The notes: generated from the letters alone by a model not told the origin. Shown: positions 1 through 6,719, numbered from the stretch's first letter. The stretch: 8,013 nucleotides of DNA from Lachnospira sp. UBA5912 (GCA_002435585.1 DJDY01000158.1:1-8013); one strand, 5' to 3'. Numbers and translations: made by a program.

Positions 1-29
1 TTGACTTCACTAAACAGCAATATTATATT
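1..29 (+). promoter_or_regulatory. Promoter-like sequence pointing right, towards the end of the ABC gene
   Basis: TTGACT (1-6) and TATATT (24-29) are separated by exactly 17 bp and each matches the sigma-A consensus at five of six positions. Transcription would start near 36 and run antisense into the 3' end of the ABC transporter gene. No gene on the + strand follows it, so it may drive an antisense or small RNA, or be chance in AT-rich DNA. Confidence 0.3.
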
Positions 30-41
30 CTGCCAAAGACA

Positions 42-83
42 GCCATAAGCCTTATTCTTAAAATACCTCACAAGCCTTATGGC
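42..83. repeat. Inverted repeat downstream of the ABC transporter gene
   Basis: GCCATAAG (42-49) and CTTATGGC (76-83) are perfect 8-bp arms around a 26-nt loop. The flanks, about 31-41 and 84-94, continue to pair imperfectly. It lies between the ABC stop codon and the left edge and could be part of the operon's 3' end, but no T-tract follows on the minus strand. I see no gene in 1-129 and no convincing terminator. Confidence 0.4.
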
Positions 84-129
84 GTTCGTTTGTCAAAAAT
101 AATTAACTATGCTAAACGATTCCGGATAC

Positions 130-2022
130 TTATGATTGTATCCTCTTCATCTGATAAAACTCACCCTTAAGCTCCATAAGTTCATCATATGTACCATATT
201 CAACGCAATGACCATCTGCTATAACAGCAATTCTGTCTGCATCCTTTATGGTTGATAATCTATGTGCAACAATAAATGTTGTCCTGTCTTTTGTAAGATT
301 GTTAAGTGCTTCCTGGATAAGCTTCTCTGATATACTATCCAGTGCAGATGTTGCCTCGTCAAGTACGATAACTTTAGGATTTCTTATAAGTGCTCTTGCA
401 ATAGATATCCTCTGTCTTTGTCCGCCTGACAGCTTTCCACCATGCTCACCTACAAGTGTGTCAAGACCATCAGGAAGTGAGTCTATAAGTTCTGTAAGAT
501 TAGCTGCCTTAACGACTTCATCAAGAGTAGCCTCATCTACATTTTCAGCTCCATATGTTATATTATCTCTTATTGTACCTGAAAATAATATGGAAGTCTG
601 AGGAACAACGGCTATATGTTTTCTATATGATCTTAAATCTATATCCTTCATATCATGTCCATCTATAAGTACCTGTCCCTTATTAGCAAGATTAAATCCT
701 ATGACAAGATTAAGTATTGTTGACTTACCTGCCCCTGATTCACCCACAAGTGCTATAGTTTCTCCCTTATCAACATGAAGGTTAAGATCGTGAAGCACAG
801 GCTTATCTATATTGTTATATCTGAACATGACATTTTTAAAGTCAAACTCGCCATCTATATCATCGAGCACTTCTTTTCCTTCATTATGCTCTATATCTTC
901 CTCTAAAAGCACTTCACCGATTGAATTCACTGATTCTATACCTTTAGCTATCGTTGGAATAAGTGACATAAGCGATGATACCTGACTTACTATAGTAGCA
1001 AAATAGCTCTGATAAAGTGTTATATCACCTGGCATAACAGTTCCCTTAACAGCAAGAAATCCCGTAAATCCAAGACAGATTACCTGGAACACCTGAAAGA
1101 TTGCCCATCCAACAGAACCAAACAATGACTGTATAACATCAAGCCTGTATCCTTTTTCTGCAACAGCAAAAAGCTGTCCGCTCATTTTATGTACTTCCTC
1201 TTCTTCAAGGGCATGTGCTCTTGTTACAGGAATAAGTTCAACCATCTCCATAACCTTTGCCGATGTTTCTTCCATCTCTTTACGGAACTCCGTATTTCTT
1301 TTCTTCATGACATTTCTGAAAAATACCATCGTTGCTGCAGCTATTGGTGTTGTAAGAAGAAAGAATATGAACACCACCATACTCTTATTAACTGTAACAA
1401 TAAGTGCTATGCCTATATTAAGTGCTATATTAAGTATACTTAAAAACATCTGCGTAGACAGAGTTTCCACTGCCTCGACATCTCGCATTATCTTAGATTG
1501 TAAACGTCCTGACTGCGTTTCCTTGTGATATGATATTGAAAGCTGCTGCAGCTTGCGCACCAATGCTTTACGAAGTCCAGTTTCTGCATACCTGGTTGCA
1601 AGTGATTTATACCTTGTATACATATAATTCATAGGTACATTAAGCGCTACAAGTGCCACCATTATAACTGCCTGAATCATTATATTCTGATATGTTTCCG
1701 GAGAACCACTTGTAATGTCGTTTATAATATTGGCCGTAACTATAGGAAGCACCCACACCGGCGCATGCTTTATAAAGAAAAATATGACTGCAAGAAAAAA
1801 CTTATGATAATTTCCTTTATAAAGGCCTAATAATATCTGCATAGGATGTCCCTGATGTTTGCGGTAACATTCTATAAACCAGCTTTCGACATCTATTCCT
1901 TTAGGTGCTTTAAGATTCAACTTTCTCACCTTCTTTTCATAACTTATTGTCATATTAAAGTATTCCAAAGTGTTTCGCACTTCGTGCAACACTTTGTTAT
2001 ACTTTAATCTGGCACGGCTCAT
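130..2022 (-). CDS. ABC transporter, fused transmembrane and ATP-binding domains (type I exporter family)
   Basis: A 630-residue half-transporter that would act in the cytoplasmic membrane as a dimer. Residues 1 to about 73 are a charged, soluble N-terminal extension, longer than is usual before the first helix of this family. About six hydrophobic segments follow (near 74-98, 112-134, 192-210, 214-235, 300-325 and 336-357). The ATPase domain runs from about 392 to 625 and is intact: Walker A GESGAGKST at 427-435, Q-loop Gln475, signature LSGGQ at 531-535, Walker B VIVLDE at 551-556 and switch His587. It should therefore be an active ATPase. The fold is that of exporters (MsbA/multidrug/lipid type), not of sugar importers, so the substrate cannot be read from sequence. 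Its ATG overlaps the stop of the GH28 gene as ATGA, with no convincing Shine-Dalgarno, so translation probably depends on re-initiation. Codons 5-23 contain a 55-bp inverted repeat, and Met24 directly follows it as an alternative start. Stop is TAA at 130-132. Confidence 0.93.
   Translation of the reverse strand: MSRARLKYNKVLHEVRNTLEYFNMTISYEKKVRKLNLKAPKGIDVESWFIECYRKHQGHPMQILLGLYKGNYHKFFLAVIFFFIKHAPVWVLPIVTANIINDITSGSPETYQNIMIQAVIMVALVALNVPMNYMYTRYKSLATRYAETGLRKALVRKLQQLSISYHKETQSGRLQSKIMRDVEAVETLSTQMFLSILNIALNIGIALIVTVNKSMVVFIFFLLTTPIAAATMVFFRNVMKKRNTEFRKEMEETSAKVMEMVELIPVTRAHALEEEEVHKMSGQLFAVAEKGYRLDVIQSLFGSVGWAIFQVFQVICLGFTGFLAVKGTVMPGDITLYQSYFATIVSQVSSLMSLIPTIAKGIESVNSIGEVLLEEDIEHNEGKEVLDDIDGEFDFKNVMFRYNNIDKPVLHDLNLHVDKGETIALVGESGAGKSTILNLVIGFNLANKGQVLIDGHDMKDIDLRSYRKHIAVVPQTSILFSGTIRDNITYGAENVDEATLDEVVKAANLTELIDSLPDGLDTLVGEHGGKLSGGQRQRISIARALIRNPKVIVLDEATSALDSISEKLIQEALNNLTKDRTTFIVAHRLSTIKDADRIAVIADGHCVEYGTYDELMELKGEFYQMKRIQS
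1954..2008 (-). repeat. 55-bp inverted repeat inside the start of the ABC transporter gene
   Basis: Reading on the + strand, ATTAAAGTAT (1954-1963) pairs with ATACTTTAAT (1999-2008), CAAAGTGTT (1966-1974) with AACACTTTG (1988-1996), and GCAC (1977-1980) with GTGC (1984-1987). The loop is TTC. That is 23 perfect pairs interrupted by one 2x2 internal mismatch and one 2-nt bulge. It occupies codons 5-23, starts 14 nt after the first base of the ATG, and ends directly against the internal ATG of Met24. There is no T-tract on either side, so it is not a standard terminator. Confidence 0.8.
2019..2022 (-). promoter_or_regulatory. ATGA stop/start overlap coupling GH28 and ABC transporter translation
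   Basis: The ATG of the ABC gene and the TGA of the GH28 gene share bases. No Shine-Dalgarno sequence precedes this ATG (the minus strand reads AATTAAGCA just before it), so ribosomes finishing GH28 probably re-initiate here. Confidence 0.6.
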
Positions 2023-3575
2023 TGCTTAATTATATTTTCGACATTATCGGCAATGATTTCTTCGCCATCACAGCCTGTTACATGTACGTTTTTTAATATT
2101 AGATTCTTGATGTTGCTTACCACCATACCCTGACGGCTTGCTTCTTCGCATCCAAGCATCATGGCTGCAACTCCTGACTTTGCATTATCAGCATATGTTA
2201 TATTAATATTTTCAAAAACAAGCTCTTCAATCTTACTTTCTGGAAGTCCACATATATATGTTCCTGCCACATGACAGTTCTTTGCATTAATATTCTTAAA
2301 CACGAATTTCTTTATAGATGGTGTTCTATCATCTACTGGAAGTGGTTTCTTAGAACCAACATATTCAGTCTTACCATCCGGGTCGCAGAAGTAGAAGCTG
2401 TTAACAACGAATGGTGTCATGACATTATCCATATCAATATTCTCAAATGAAATATCATCAAGAACTGAACGTTTTCCTCTTCCTCTTCTCGTCTTTACAC
2501 GAAGTCCTCTGTCCGTATTCATAAACAGACAATCCTTAATATGTACATCCATAACTCCGGCTGCTATTTCGCTGCCCACTGTTACTGCTCCATGTCCATC
2601 TCTCATACAGCATTGTCTTACTATCATATTAGTTGTTGGCATATTGTACTTTTCAGCCATATATATCTTTCCAGACTTAATCGCTATACAATCATCTCCA
2701 ACTGAGATATATGTTCCAAGCACAAGAACATCATTGCAGCTTTCAGGGTCAAGACCATCTGTATTATGTGAATCAGCTGGTGCCTTAATCTTAACATCAA
2801 TAAACTTAAGATGATTACTAAAATATGGATGCAATGTCCAGCATGGTGAATTCTGTACTGTAATTCCCTGCAAAGTAACATGTTCACAATGATTAATAAA
2901 GAAAAGATTAGGTCTCCATGCTATATTACGTACCTTGCAATTCTTCCACCAGTTCTCATGTGTTGTACCACCATCAATAGTACCCTCTCCTGTTATAGTT
3001 ACATTCTTAACATTAAGACCACATATGATTGCTGCAAATGAATCTACTGGATTGCCTTCCCATGAAGAAAGATTATATTCTGATCTCTCATCATATGACT
3101 CAATCATTCCAGGAAGTATAGCGAATTTCTCCCTGTCTGTAAATGCTAATAATGTTGCACCCTTAGCAAGTTCAAGTGTAAGATCATCCTTTAAAAATAT
3201 GCTTGATATTCTATATGTTCCTTCTGGAACAAGTACTCTTGTATTCTTCTTAGATGCCATAATAGCGCACTGTATAGCATTGGTATCATCATGTTCTCCA
3301 TCACCATATGCACCAAAATCCCTTACATTCAGAGTAACGAATTCATAATCTGTATGAAATACTACTGGTCCATATTCTTTTCCATCATATACAGCTGTCA
3401 CTTCATAATCTGTATCTGGCTTAAATCCATATAATGATGTTATCTGCTTATCTGTATGTGCGAAATGCTCTCCATTAACATAGATATCATATTCTTTTTC
3501 TGAATAATATTTTCCTGCTTCTGTTAACTCCACAACAGCACTTCTTGCTGTATTTGTTACTAATACTAACTCCAT
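2019..3575 (-). CDS. GH28 polygalacturonase-family glycoside hydrolase, cytoplasmic
   Basis: A 518-residue family 28 hydrolase, expected to cleave alpha-galacturonosyl linkages of pectic oligosaccharides by inversion. Residues 1 to about 78 look like a small FN3-like beta domain. The right-handed beta-helix begins at NVRDFGAYGDG (83-93). All GH28 catalytic elements are visible: NTDG at 271-274 (Asp273), GDDC at 293-296 (Asp294, Asp295), GHG at 327-329 (His328) and RVK at 359-361. There is no signal peptide, so it should act in the cytoplasm on imported oligosaccharides, which favours an exo-type or oligosaccharide-trimming role over attack on polymeric pectin. The start is well fixed by GGAGGAG about 6 nt before the ATG. 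That site lies inside the upstream gene, and the two coding regions overlap by 10 bp, so they are translationally coupled. The TGA stop overlaps the next ATG. The exact substrate (homogalacturonan, xylogalacturonan or rhamnogalacturonan) is not determined by the sequence. Confidence 0.93.
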   Translation of the reverse strand: MELVLVTNTARSAVVELTEAGKYYSEKEYDIYVNGEHFAHTDKQITSLYGFKPDTDYEVTAVYDGKEYGPVVFHTDYEFVTLNVRDFGAYGDGEHDDTNAIQCAIMASKKNTRVLVPEGTYRISSIFLKDDLTLELAKGATLLAFTDREKFAILPGMIESYDERSEYNLSSWEGNPVDSFAAIICGLNVKNVTITGEGTIDGGTTHENWWKNCKVRNIAWRPNLFFINHCEHVTLQGITVQNSPCWTLHPYFSNHLKFIDVKIKAPADSHNTDGLDPESCNDVLVLGTYISVGDDCIAIKSGKIYMAEKYNMPTTNMIVRQCCMRDGHGAVTVGSEIAAGVMDVHIKDCLFMNTDRGLRVKTRRGRGKRSVLDDISFENIDMDNVMTPFVVNSFYFCDPDGKTEYVGSKKPLPVDDRTPSIKKFVFKNINAKNCHVAGTYICGLPESKIEELVFENINITYADNAKSGVAAMMLGCEEASRQGMVVSNIKNLILKNVHVTGCDGEEIIADNVENIIKQ

Positions 3576-4513
3576 AATGCTCCTCCCTTGCCACGGCCAT
3601 AGTCCTGATATTCTCTGTTTCTAATTGTTTCACTGTATACAAGCGCCGCCATGCTGACAGTATTATCATCAGCTTCTGTATCTTCACCTGTAAATATTTC
3701 ACCTGACATAACTTTGTCACATACACCTAATACTGTACCTTCGTATTTTTCAGTGTGAAGAGCTTTCATTCTGCAGCCCTTAAGTACCGCATAAGAAAAC
3801 ATAAACTCTGATGCTGTATCCATATCTTCAAGACCGTCTTCACTATAACCTGACTCAAGCACTGCTTTTACTGATGCCTTATAATAATCCTGCATTTTTC
3901 TGTATATCTCATATATCATCTGATCCATAACTTCCATTGTGTCTATAAGTGAGGCAGCGTATATTGATAATCTTTTTAATGATTCCTTAACGTCCTTAGA
4001 ATACTTAACAGTAGCAAAAAGCTCATCATTCATGGAATTATACTGTGCTATAACATCATTATACTGTTCTTTTCCACCATCCTTTGTTTCGTATGCCATA
4101 TAAAAAGGCTCATACAGATATGCCTTACAAAGACATTTCTTATCATCTGCATCCTTAAAATATCCTTTATCATTTCTTGCAAAATCTTTAAATCCTCTGG
4201 CAAGTTCTATAGCAGCATTCTTATATTTTTCATCCTCTGTGAAATCAAATGCTGTATACAATGAAACACCTGGCATAAATCTTTTAAGTTCATCCTTGCA
4301 CTCATTTTCCAAAAGACCTTCATTAAGTACCTTGTCCAACGCATCCGTAAGTGCCTTTACAGCTTCTTTACTTCTTAAAGCCCTGCAAAGAGAAGAAAGT
4401 GCATTGAGTCTTAATCCAATGGCATACATATCTTTTTCTTTTATAAGATTATCTATGTCCGATAATTTCAAAAACATATTTTTTTCTAATTCTGCATCTC
4501 TGTTAATTATCAT
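3566..4513 (-). CDS. GH105/GH88-like protein lacking recognisable catalytic motifs
   Basis: A 315-residue, mostly alpha-helical cytoplasmic protein without signal peptide or membrane segments. The helix pattern resembles the (alpha/alpha)6 barrel of GH105 unsaturated rhamnogalacturonyl hydrolases. Residues 84-110 resemble their 'LYxLTxDEKY..AAxxLA' helix pair. Residues 130-154 resemble the segment around the catalytic Asp, and 185-219 the 'xALIDTLE' helix. Residues 232-265 (MFSYAVLKG) resemble the usual 'SAMFAYALAKG' region. The family's usual Asp in the WxDxLFM-type segment and its RGNGW-type motif are not seen; the first segment here reads CKAYLYEPF. It may be a pseudoenzyme or a distant, divergent member. 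The family assignment is pattern recognition by eye. The upstream in-frame ATG at 4537 is an unlikely start because it falls at the predicted transcription start. The ATG at 4513 has GAGGAA 4-6 nt upstream. It is the first gene of the operon, and its TAG stop lies inside the GH28 gene. Confidence 0.72.
   Translation of the reverse strand: MIINRDAELEKNMFLKLSDIDNLIKEKDMYAIGLRLNALSSLCRALRSKEAVKALTDALDKVLNEGLLENECKDELKRFMPGVSLYTAFDFTEDEKYKNAAIELARGFKDFARNDKGYFKDADDKKCLCKAYLYEPFYMAYETKDGGKEQYNDVIAQYNSMNDELFATVKYSKDVKESLKRLSIYAASLIDTMEVMDQMIYEIYRKMQDYYKASVKAVLESGYSEDGLEDMDTASEFMFSYAVLKGCRMKALHTEKYEGTVLGVCDKVMSGEIFTGEDTEADDNTVSMAALVYSETIRNREYQDYGRGKGGALWS
3580..3587 (-). promoter_or_regulatory. Ribosome binding site of the GH28 gene, inside the upstream gene
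   Basis: The minus strand carries a strong GGAGGAG-type Shine-Dalgarno a few bases before the ATG at 3575. It lies within the last codons of the GH105-like gene, which supports coupled translation and fixes the GH28 start. Confidence 0.7.
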
Positions 4514-4517
4514 ATTA

Positions 4518-4523
4518 TTCCTC
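4518..4523 (-). promoter_or_regulatory. Ribosome binding site that sets the start of the GH105-like gene
   Basis: GAGGAA on the minus strand ends 4 nt before the ATG at 4513-4511. The alternative in-frame ATGs at 4537 and 4525 have no such sequence in front of them. This is the reason for preferring the 315-residue product over the 323-residue one. Confidence 0.7.
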
Positions 4524-4542
4524 ATTTCTGCGCACATTTTTC

Positions 4543-4548
4543 ATTATA
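4543..4548 (-). promoter_or_regulatory. Candidate -10 element of the GH105-like/GH28/ABC operon promoter
   Basis: The minus strand reads a perfect TATAAT here, which would place the transcription start near 4536-4537 and give a 5' leader of about 23 nt before the preferred ATG at 4513. The region 16-19 bp upstream, inside the near-palindrome, has no good match to TTGACA. A promoter with a good -10, poor -35 and an overlapping palindrome suggests regulated or activator-dependent initiation; this is inference. Confidence 0.5.
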
Positions 4549-4551
4549 TAA

Positions 4552-4576
4552 TTGTGTCAAGTGCGCACAGACACAA
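4552..4576. promoter_or_regulatory. 25-bp near-palindrome, candidate operator
   Basis: Arms TTGTGTC (4552-4558) and GACACAA (4570-4576) are perfect inverted repeats. They enclose a second perfect palindrome, GTGCGCAC (4561-4568), offset by half a base from the outer centre. The element lies immediately upstream of the -10 hexamer and covers the -35 position, where a repressor or activator of the pectin operon would be expected to bind. A further TGCGCA occurs at 4529-4534. The cognate regulator is not in this window. Confidence 0.5.
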
Positions 4577-4648
4577 ACCCATATTCAAATACATATTTAA
4601 ATCTCAATAAAAATCAATAGAAGTTCAATTTTTACTTATAAAATCATT

Positions 4649-4660
4649 TTGAAATTTCAA
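4649..4660. repeat. 12-bp AT-rich palindrome in the intergenic region
   Basis: TTGAAATTTCAA is a perfect palindrome lying 36 nt beyond the stop codon of the ankyrin-GH43 gene. The intergenic region 4514-4695 holds no recognisable GC-rich terminator. This element is too weak and lacks a clear T-tract, so I list it only as a repeat. Its role, if any, is unknown. Confidence 0.3.
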
Positions 4661-4695
4661 TTTTGTCATCCAAAAATATCAAAAATTATTCAGAT

Positions 4696-6654
4696 TTATT
4701 TTTCAATATATTTAAAATAATCAAATGCCGCATAATATTCATCAGTCCCATGTCTTCCTTCTGAATCTGTATACTGGCTTCCATATGTTCCTGCGAATGC
4801 ATACATACCAATCATAGCACCTGTAAAGCGTTTTCCTTTGTTATAACCTTCATCACACAGATAATAGACATTATCAAGCGAGATGACTTTATTATACTGC
4901 TTTTCATCATAACTATATGAAAATGTTCTTCTTAGATAGTTAGTTTCACACTTAAGATATATATATGGATTCCTGTTATCTACCATTACCCCTTCATGTG
5001 TTATAACCTTCTCACCTATCTTTTCAACTACATTTAGCATCAGCTTTGGTTCTTCATCAAGAGTTGCAAATATTCCGAATTTTATGTATGTATTTTCATC
5101 GTAATAACATGTCATACCACAGTTCTGACCAGGATATAATTCCGGCATCTTCATCTTGCATACAGCATCAAACTTAAAATGCTTCTGTCTTCTTAGAAGT
5201 ATATTTCTTGATTTCATGGAATCAAGATCATACAGACTTCCTTTAACATATGCATGTGAATCTGTCAGCTTAAGTCCATCCATCTCTGGAACTCTTGAGA
5301 ACCACCATTCGTTACTTATATATGATTCATTAAAATCATCATCAGCTTCTGACTCCCATATTGTTTCAGGCAGATCTGGTTTAACCTGCAATGCACTAGG
5401 TCCATTAAGGTTATTTACTATAGGCCATCCGTCAGCCGTCCATGTTATAGGATCAAGTGCAGTCTCTCTACCTAGAATACTATAACCATCACCTATCTTT
5501 CTGCCACACAGATATACCATATACCACTGTCCATTCTGTGTCTGTACCGGCTTGCCATGTCCGCACCTTTGTATAATCTCATCTGGATTATTCTGTCTCA
5601 TAATCGGATTATAAGGACATGGTTCATATATTCCCTTTAGTTCGCGGCTTCTTGAAACAGTTATTCTGTGACCTGGTCCTGTACCGCCCTCAGCCTCAAA
5701 CAGGTAATAATATCCATCTTTCTTTAACAGATGTGGTCCCTCAGGCGCTCTTTTATTATCACCATAATATAAAAGTTCAGCCTTAGATATCTGTTTTGTT
5801 GCATCTTCATTTAACTCAAATATTCTGGCTCCCCTGTTAAGAAGCATGTACCTTTTTCCATCATCGTCGTTAAATATTGATGGATCAATACCATCTTCAT
5901 CTATAATAGCTGGTTTGCTATATGGTCCTTCTGGATGTTTGGAACTTACAACTATCTGCTTTCTATACACATTACCCGTATCATTAAGTCTATATGTAGC
6001 CGTGATATAAAACTTTCCTTGATAGTAAGAGATGTCAGGAGCCCAATAGCCTCTTCCTCCCTCAAGTTCATTAACATTCGCCCATTCAGGTTCTGTTATG
6101 GCATATCCTATAATCTTCCAATGAACAAGATCCTTAGAATGTGATACTGGGATACAAGGATAAAATATAAACGACGAATTAACCATATAATAATCATTTC
6201 CAACTCTTACTATAGATGGGTCAGGATACATTCCTGTTCTTATTGGATTATGATACATATCAGCAAGCTTATGACCTACAACTTTCTCAAAATACTCTTC
6301 GAGCTCTAAGAAATGGTTTTTATTAGCTATTTCAAACGGTGTAAGAAGATTGACATCACCTGAAAGTGGTGATATTCCTACTCTTTCAACAAGATACTTA
6401 CATGTTTCTACATCCCCTGACATGGCAGCATAATGAAGCATATTCTTATTATTGCTATCATGAATATTCATACTGGCTCTTGAATACTCAACAATATACT
6501 TAACAAGTTCTATATTACCAATTTTGGCTGCAAGAAGTGCCATTAAAACACCATGTTCATCTTTTTCATCTATCAGATTAGGTTCATTTTCAAGTATTGT
6601 CTTGACCTCTCCTATATTCTCAAGATAAATCGCATCTACCAGCTTTCTCATCAT
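4696..6654 (-). CDS. Ankyrin-repeat / GH43 glycosidase fusion, cytoplasmic
   Basis: A 652-residue protein in three parts. Residues 3 to about 125 form three to four ankyrin-type repeats; NMLHYAAMSGDVETCKYLVE at 71-90 is the clearest. Residues about 135-425 are a five-bladed GH43 catalytic domain starting NPIRTGMYPDPS. Its catalytic triad is intact: base Asp145 (PDPS), Asp257 that tunes the acid (GIDPS) and acid Glu305 (APEGPH). WAPD at 204-207 and GHG at 365-367, with the family's metal-site His366, are also present. Residues about 435-652 form a beta-sandwich region like the GH43 C2 domain of beta-xylosidases and alpha-arabinofuranosidases. There is no signal peptide, so it should act on imported oligosaccharides and release xylose or arabinose; which one is undecided. 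The start is ATGATG after AAGGTGG, and either Met1 or Met2 is possible. It appears monocistronic, with about 250 bp before it and 180 bp after. Ankyrin repeats joined to a GH43 are the odd feature. Confidence 0.92.
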   Translation of the reverse strand: MMRKLVDAIYLENIGEVKTILENEPNLIDEKDEHGVLMALLAAKIGNIELVKYIVEYSRASMNIHDSNNKNMLHYAAMSGDVETCKYLVERVGISPLSGDVNLLTPFEIANKNHFLELEEYFEKVVGHKLADMYHNPIRTGMYPDPSIVRVGNDYYMVNSSFIFYPCIPVSHSKDLVHWKIIGYAITEPEWANVNELEGGRGYWAPDISYYQGKFYITATYRLNDTGNVYRKQIVVSSKHPEGPYSKPAIIDEDGIDPSIFNDDDGKRYMLLNRGARIFELNEDATKQISKAELLYYGDNKRAPEGPHLLKKDGYYYLFEAEGGTGPGHRITVSRSRELKGIYEPCPYNPIMRQNNPDEIIQRCGHGKPVQTQNGQWYMVYLCGRKIGDGYSILGRETALDPITWTADGWPIVNNLNGPSALQVKPDLPETIWESEADDDFNESYISNEWWFSRVPEMDGLKLTDSHAYVKGSLYDLDSMKSRNILLRRQKHFKFDAVCKMKMPELYPGQNCGMTCYYDENTYIKFGIFATLDEEPKLMLNVVEKIGEKVITHEGVMVDNRNPYIYLKCETNYLRRTFSYSYDEKQYNKVISLDNVYYLCDEGYNKGKRFTGAMIGMYAFAGTYGSQYTDSEGRHGTDEYYAAFDYFKYIEK

Positions 6655-6672
6655 ACACCACCTTATCTTTAC

Positions 6673-6691
6673 ATTACCTATTCATGGTAAT
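6673..6691 (-). repeat. Small inverted repeat in the leader of the ankyrin-GH43 gene
   Basis: ATTACC (6673-6678) and GGTAAT (6686-6691) are perfect 6-bp arms around a 7-nt loop, just upstream of the ribosome site AAGGTGG. It could form a modest mRNA hairpin or be half of an operator. At 6 bp it may also be chance. Confidence 0.3.
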
Positions 6692-6713
6692 CCCGTTATT
6701 CTTATCAGCCAAT

Positions 6714-6719
6714 AATATA
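6714..6719 (-). promoter_or_regulatory. Possible -10 element for the ankyrin-GH43 gene
   Basis: The minus strand reads TATATT, with no good TTGACA-like hexamer 16-19 bp upstream. It would give a leader of roughly 50 nt. In such AT-rich DNA this is only a weak candidate; the adjoining tandem repeat makes the site more plausible as a regulated promoter. Confidence 0.25.

Noticed and set aside
124..143. GGATAC / GTATCC inverted repeat over the ABC stop codon as a terminator
   Set aside because: Six pairs with an 8-nt loop and no T-tract afterwards; too weak to call a terminator.
1540..1554. 15-bp palindrome around CTGCTGCAG in the ABC transporter gene
   Set aside because: It encodes the ordinary K-L-Q-Q-L-S stretch of the membrane domain; GCA/CAG-type codons make such short palindromes by chance.
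2419..2814. A 131-codon open frame on the + strand inside the GH28 gene
   Set aside because: It is antisense to a gene with complete catalytic motifs, has no ribosome site or family resemblance, and its product is Ser/Ile-rich as expected for a shadow frame.
2935..3348. A 137-codon open frame on the + strand inside the GH28 gene
   Set aside because: Same situation: a shadow of the GH28 reading frame with no start signal or recognisable domain.
4555..4560. TTGACA on the minus strand as a -35 box
   Set aside because: It is only 6 bp from the TATAAT, and no good -10 hexamer lies 16-18 bp downstream of it. It is better explained as part of the near-palindrome.
4514..4695. Possible riboswitch or small RNA between the GH43 gene and the operon
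   Set aside because: Apart from the near-palindrome and a 12-bp AT palindrome, I see only AT-rich sequence without conserved riboswitch elements or a terminator.
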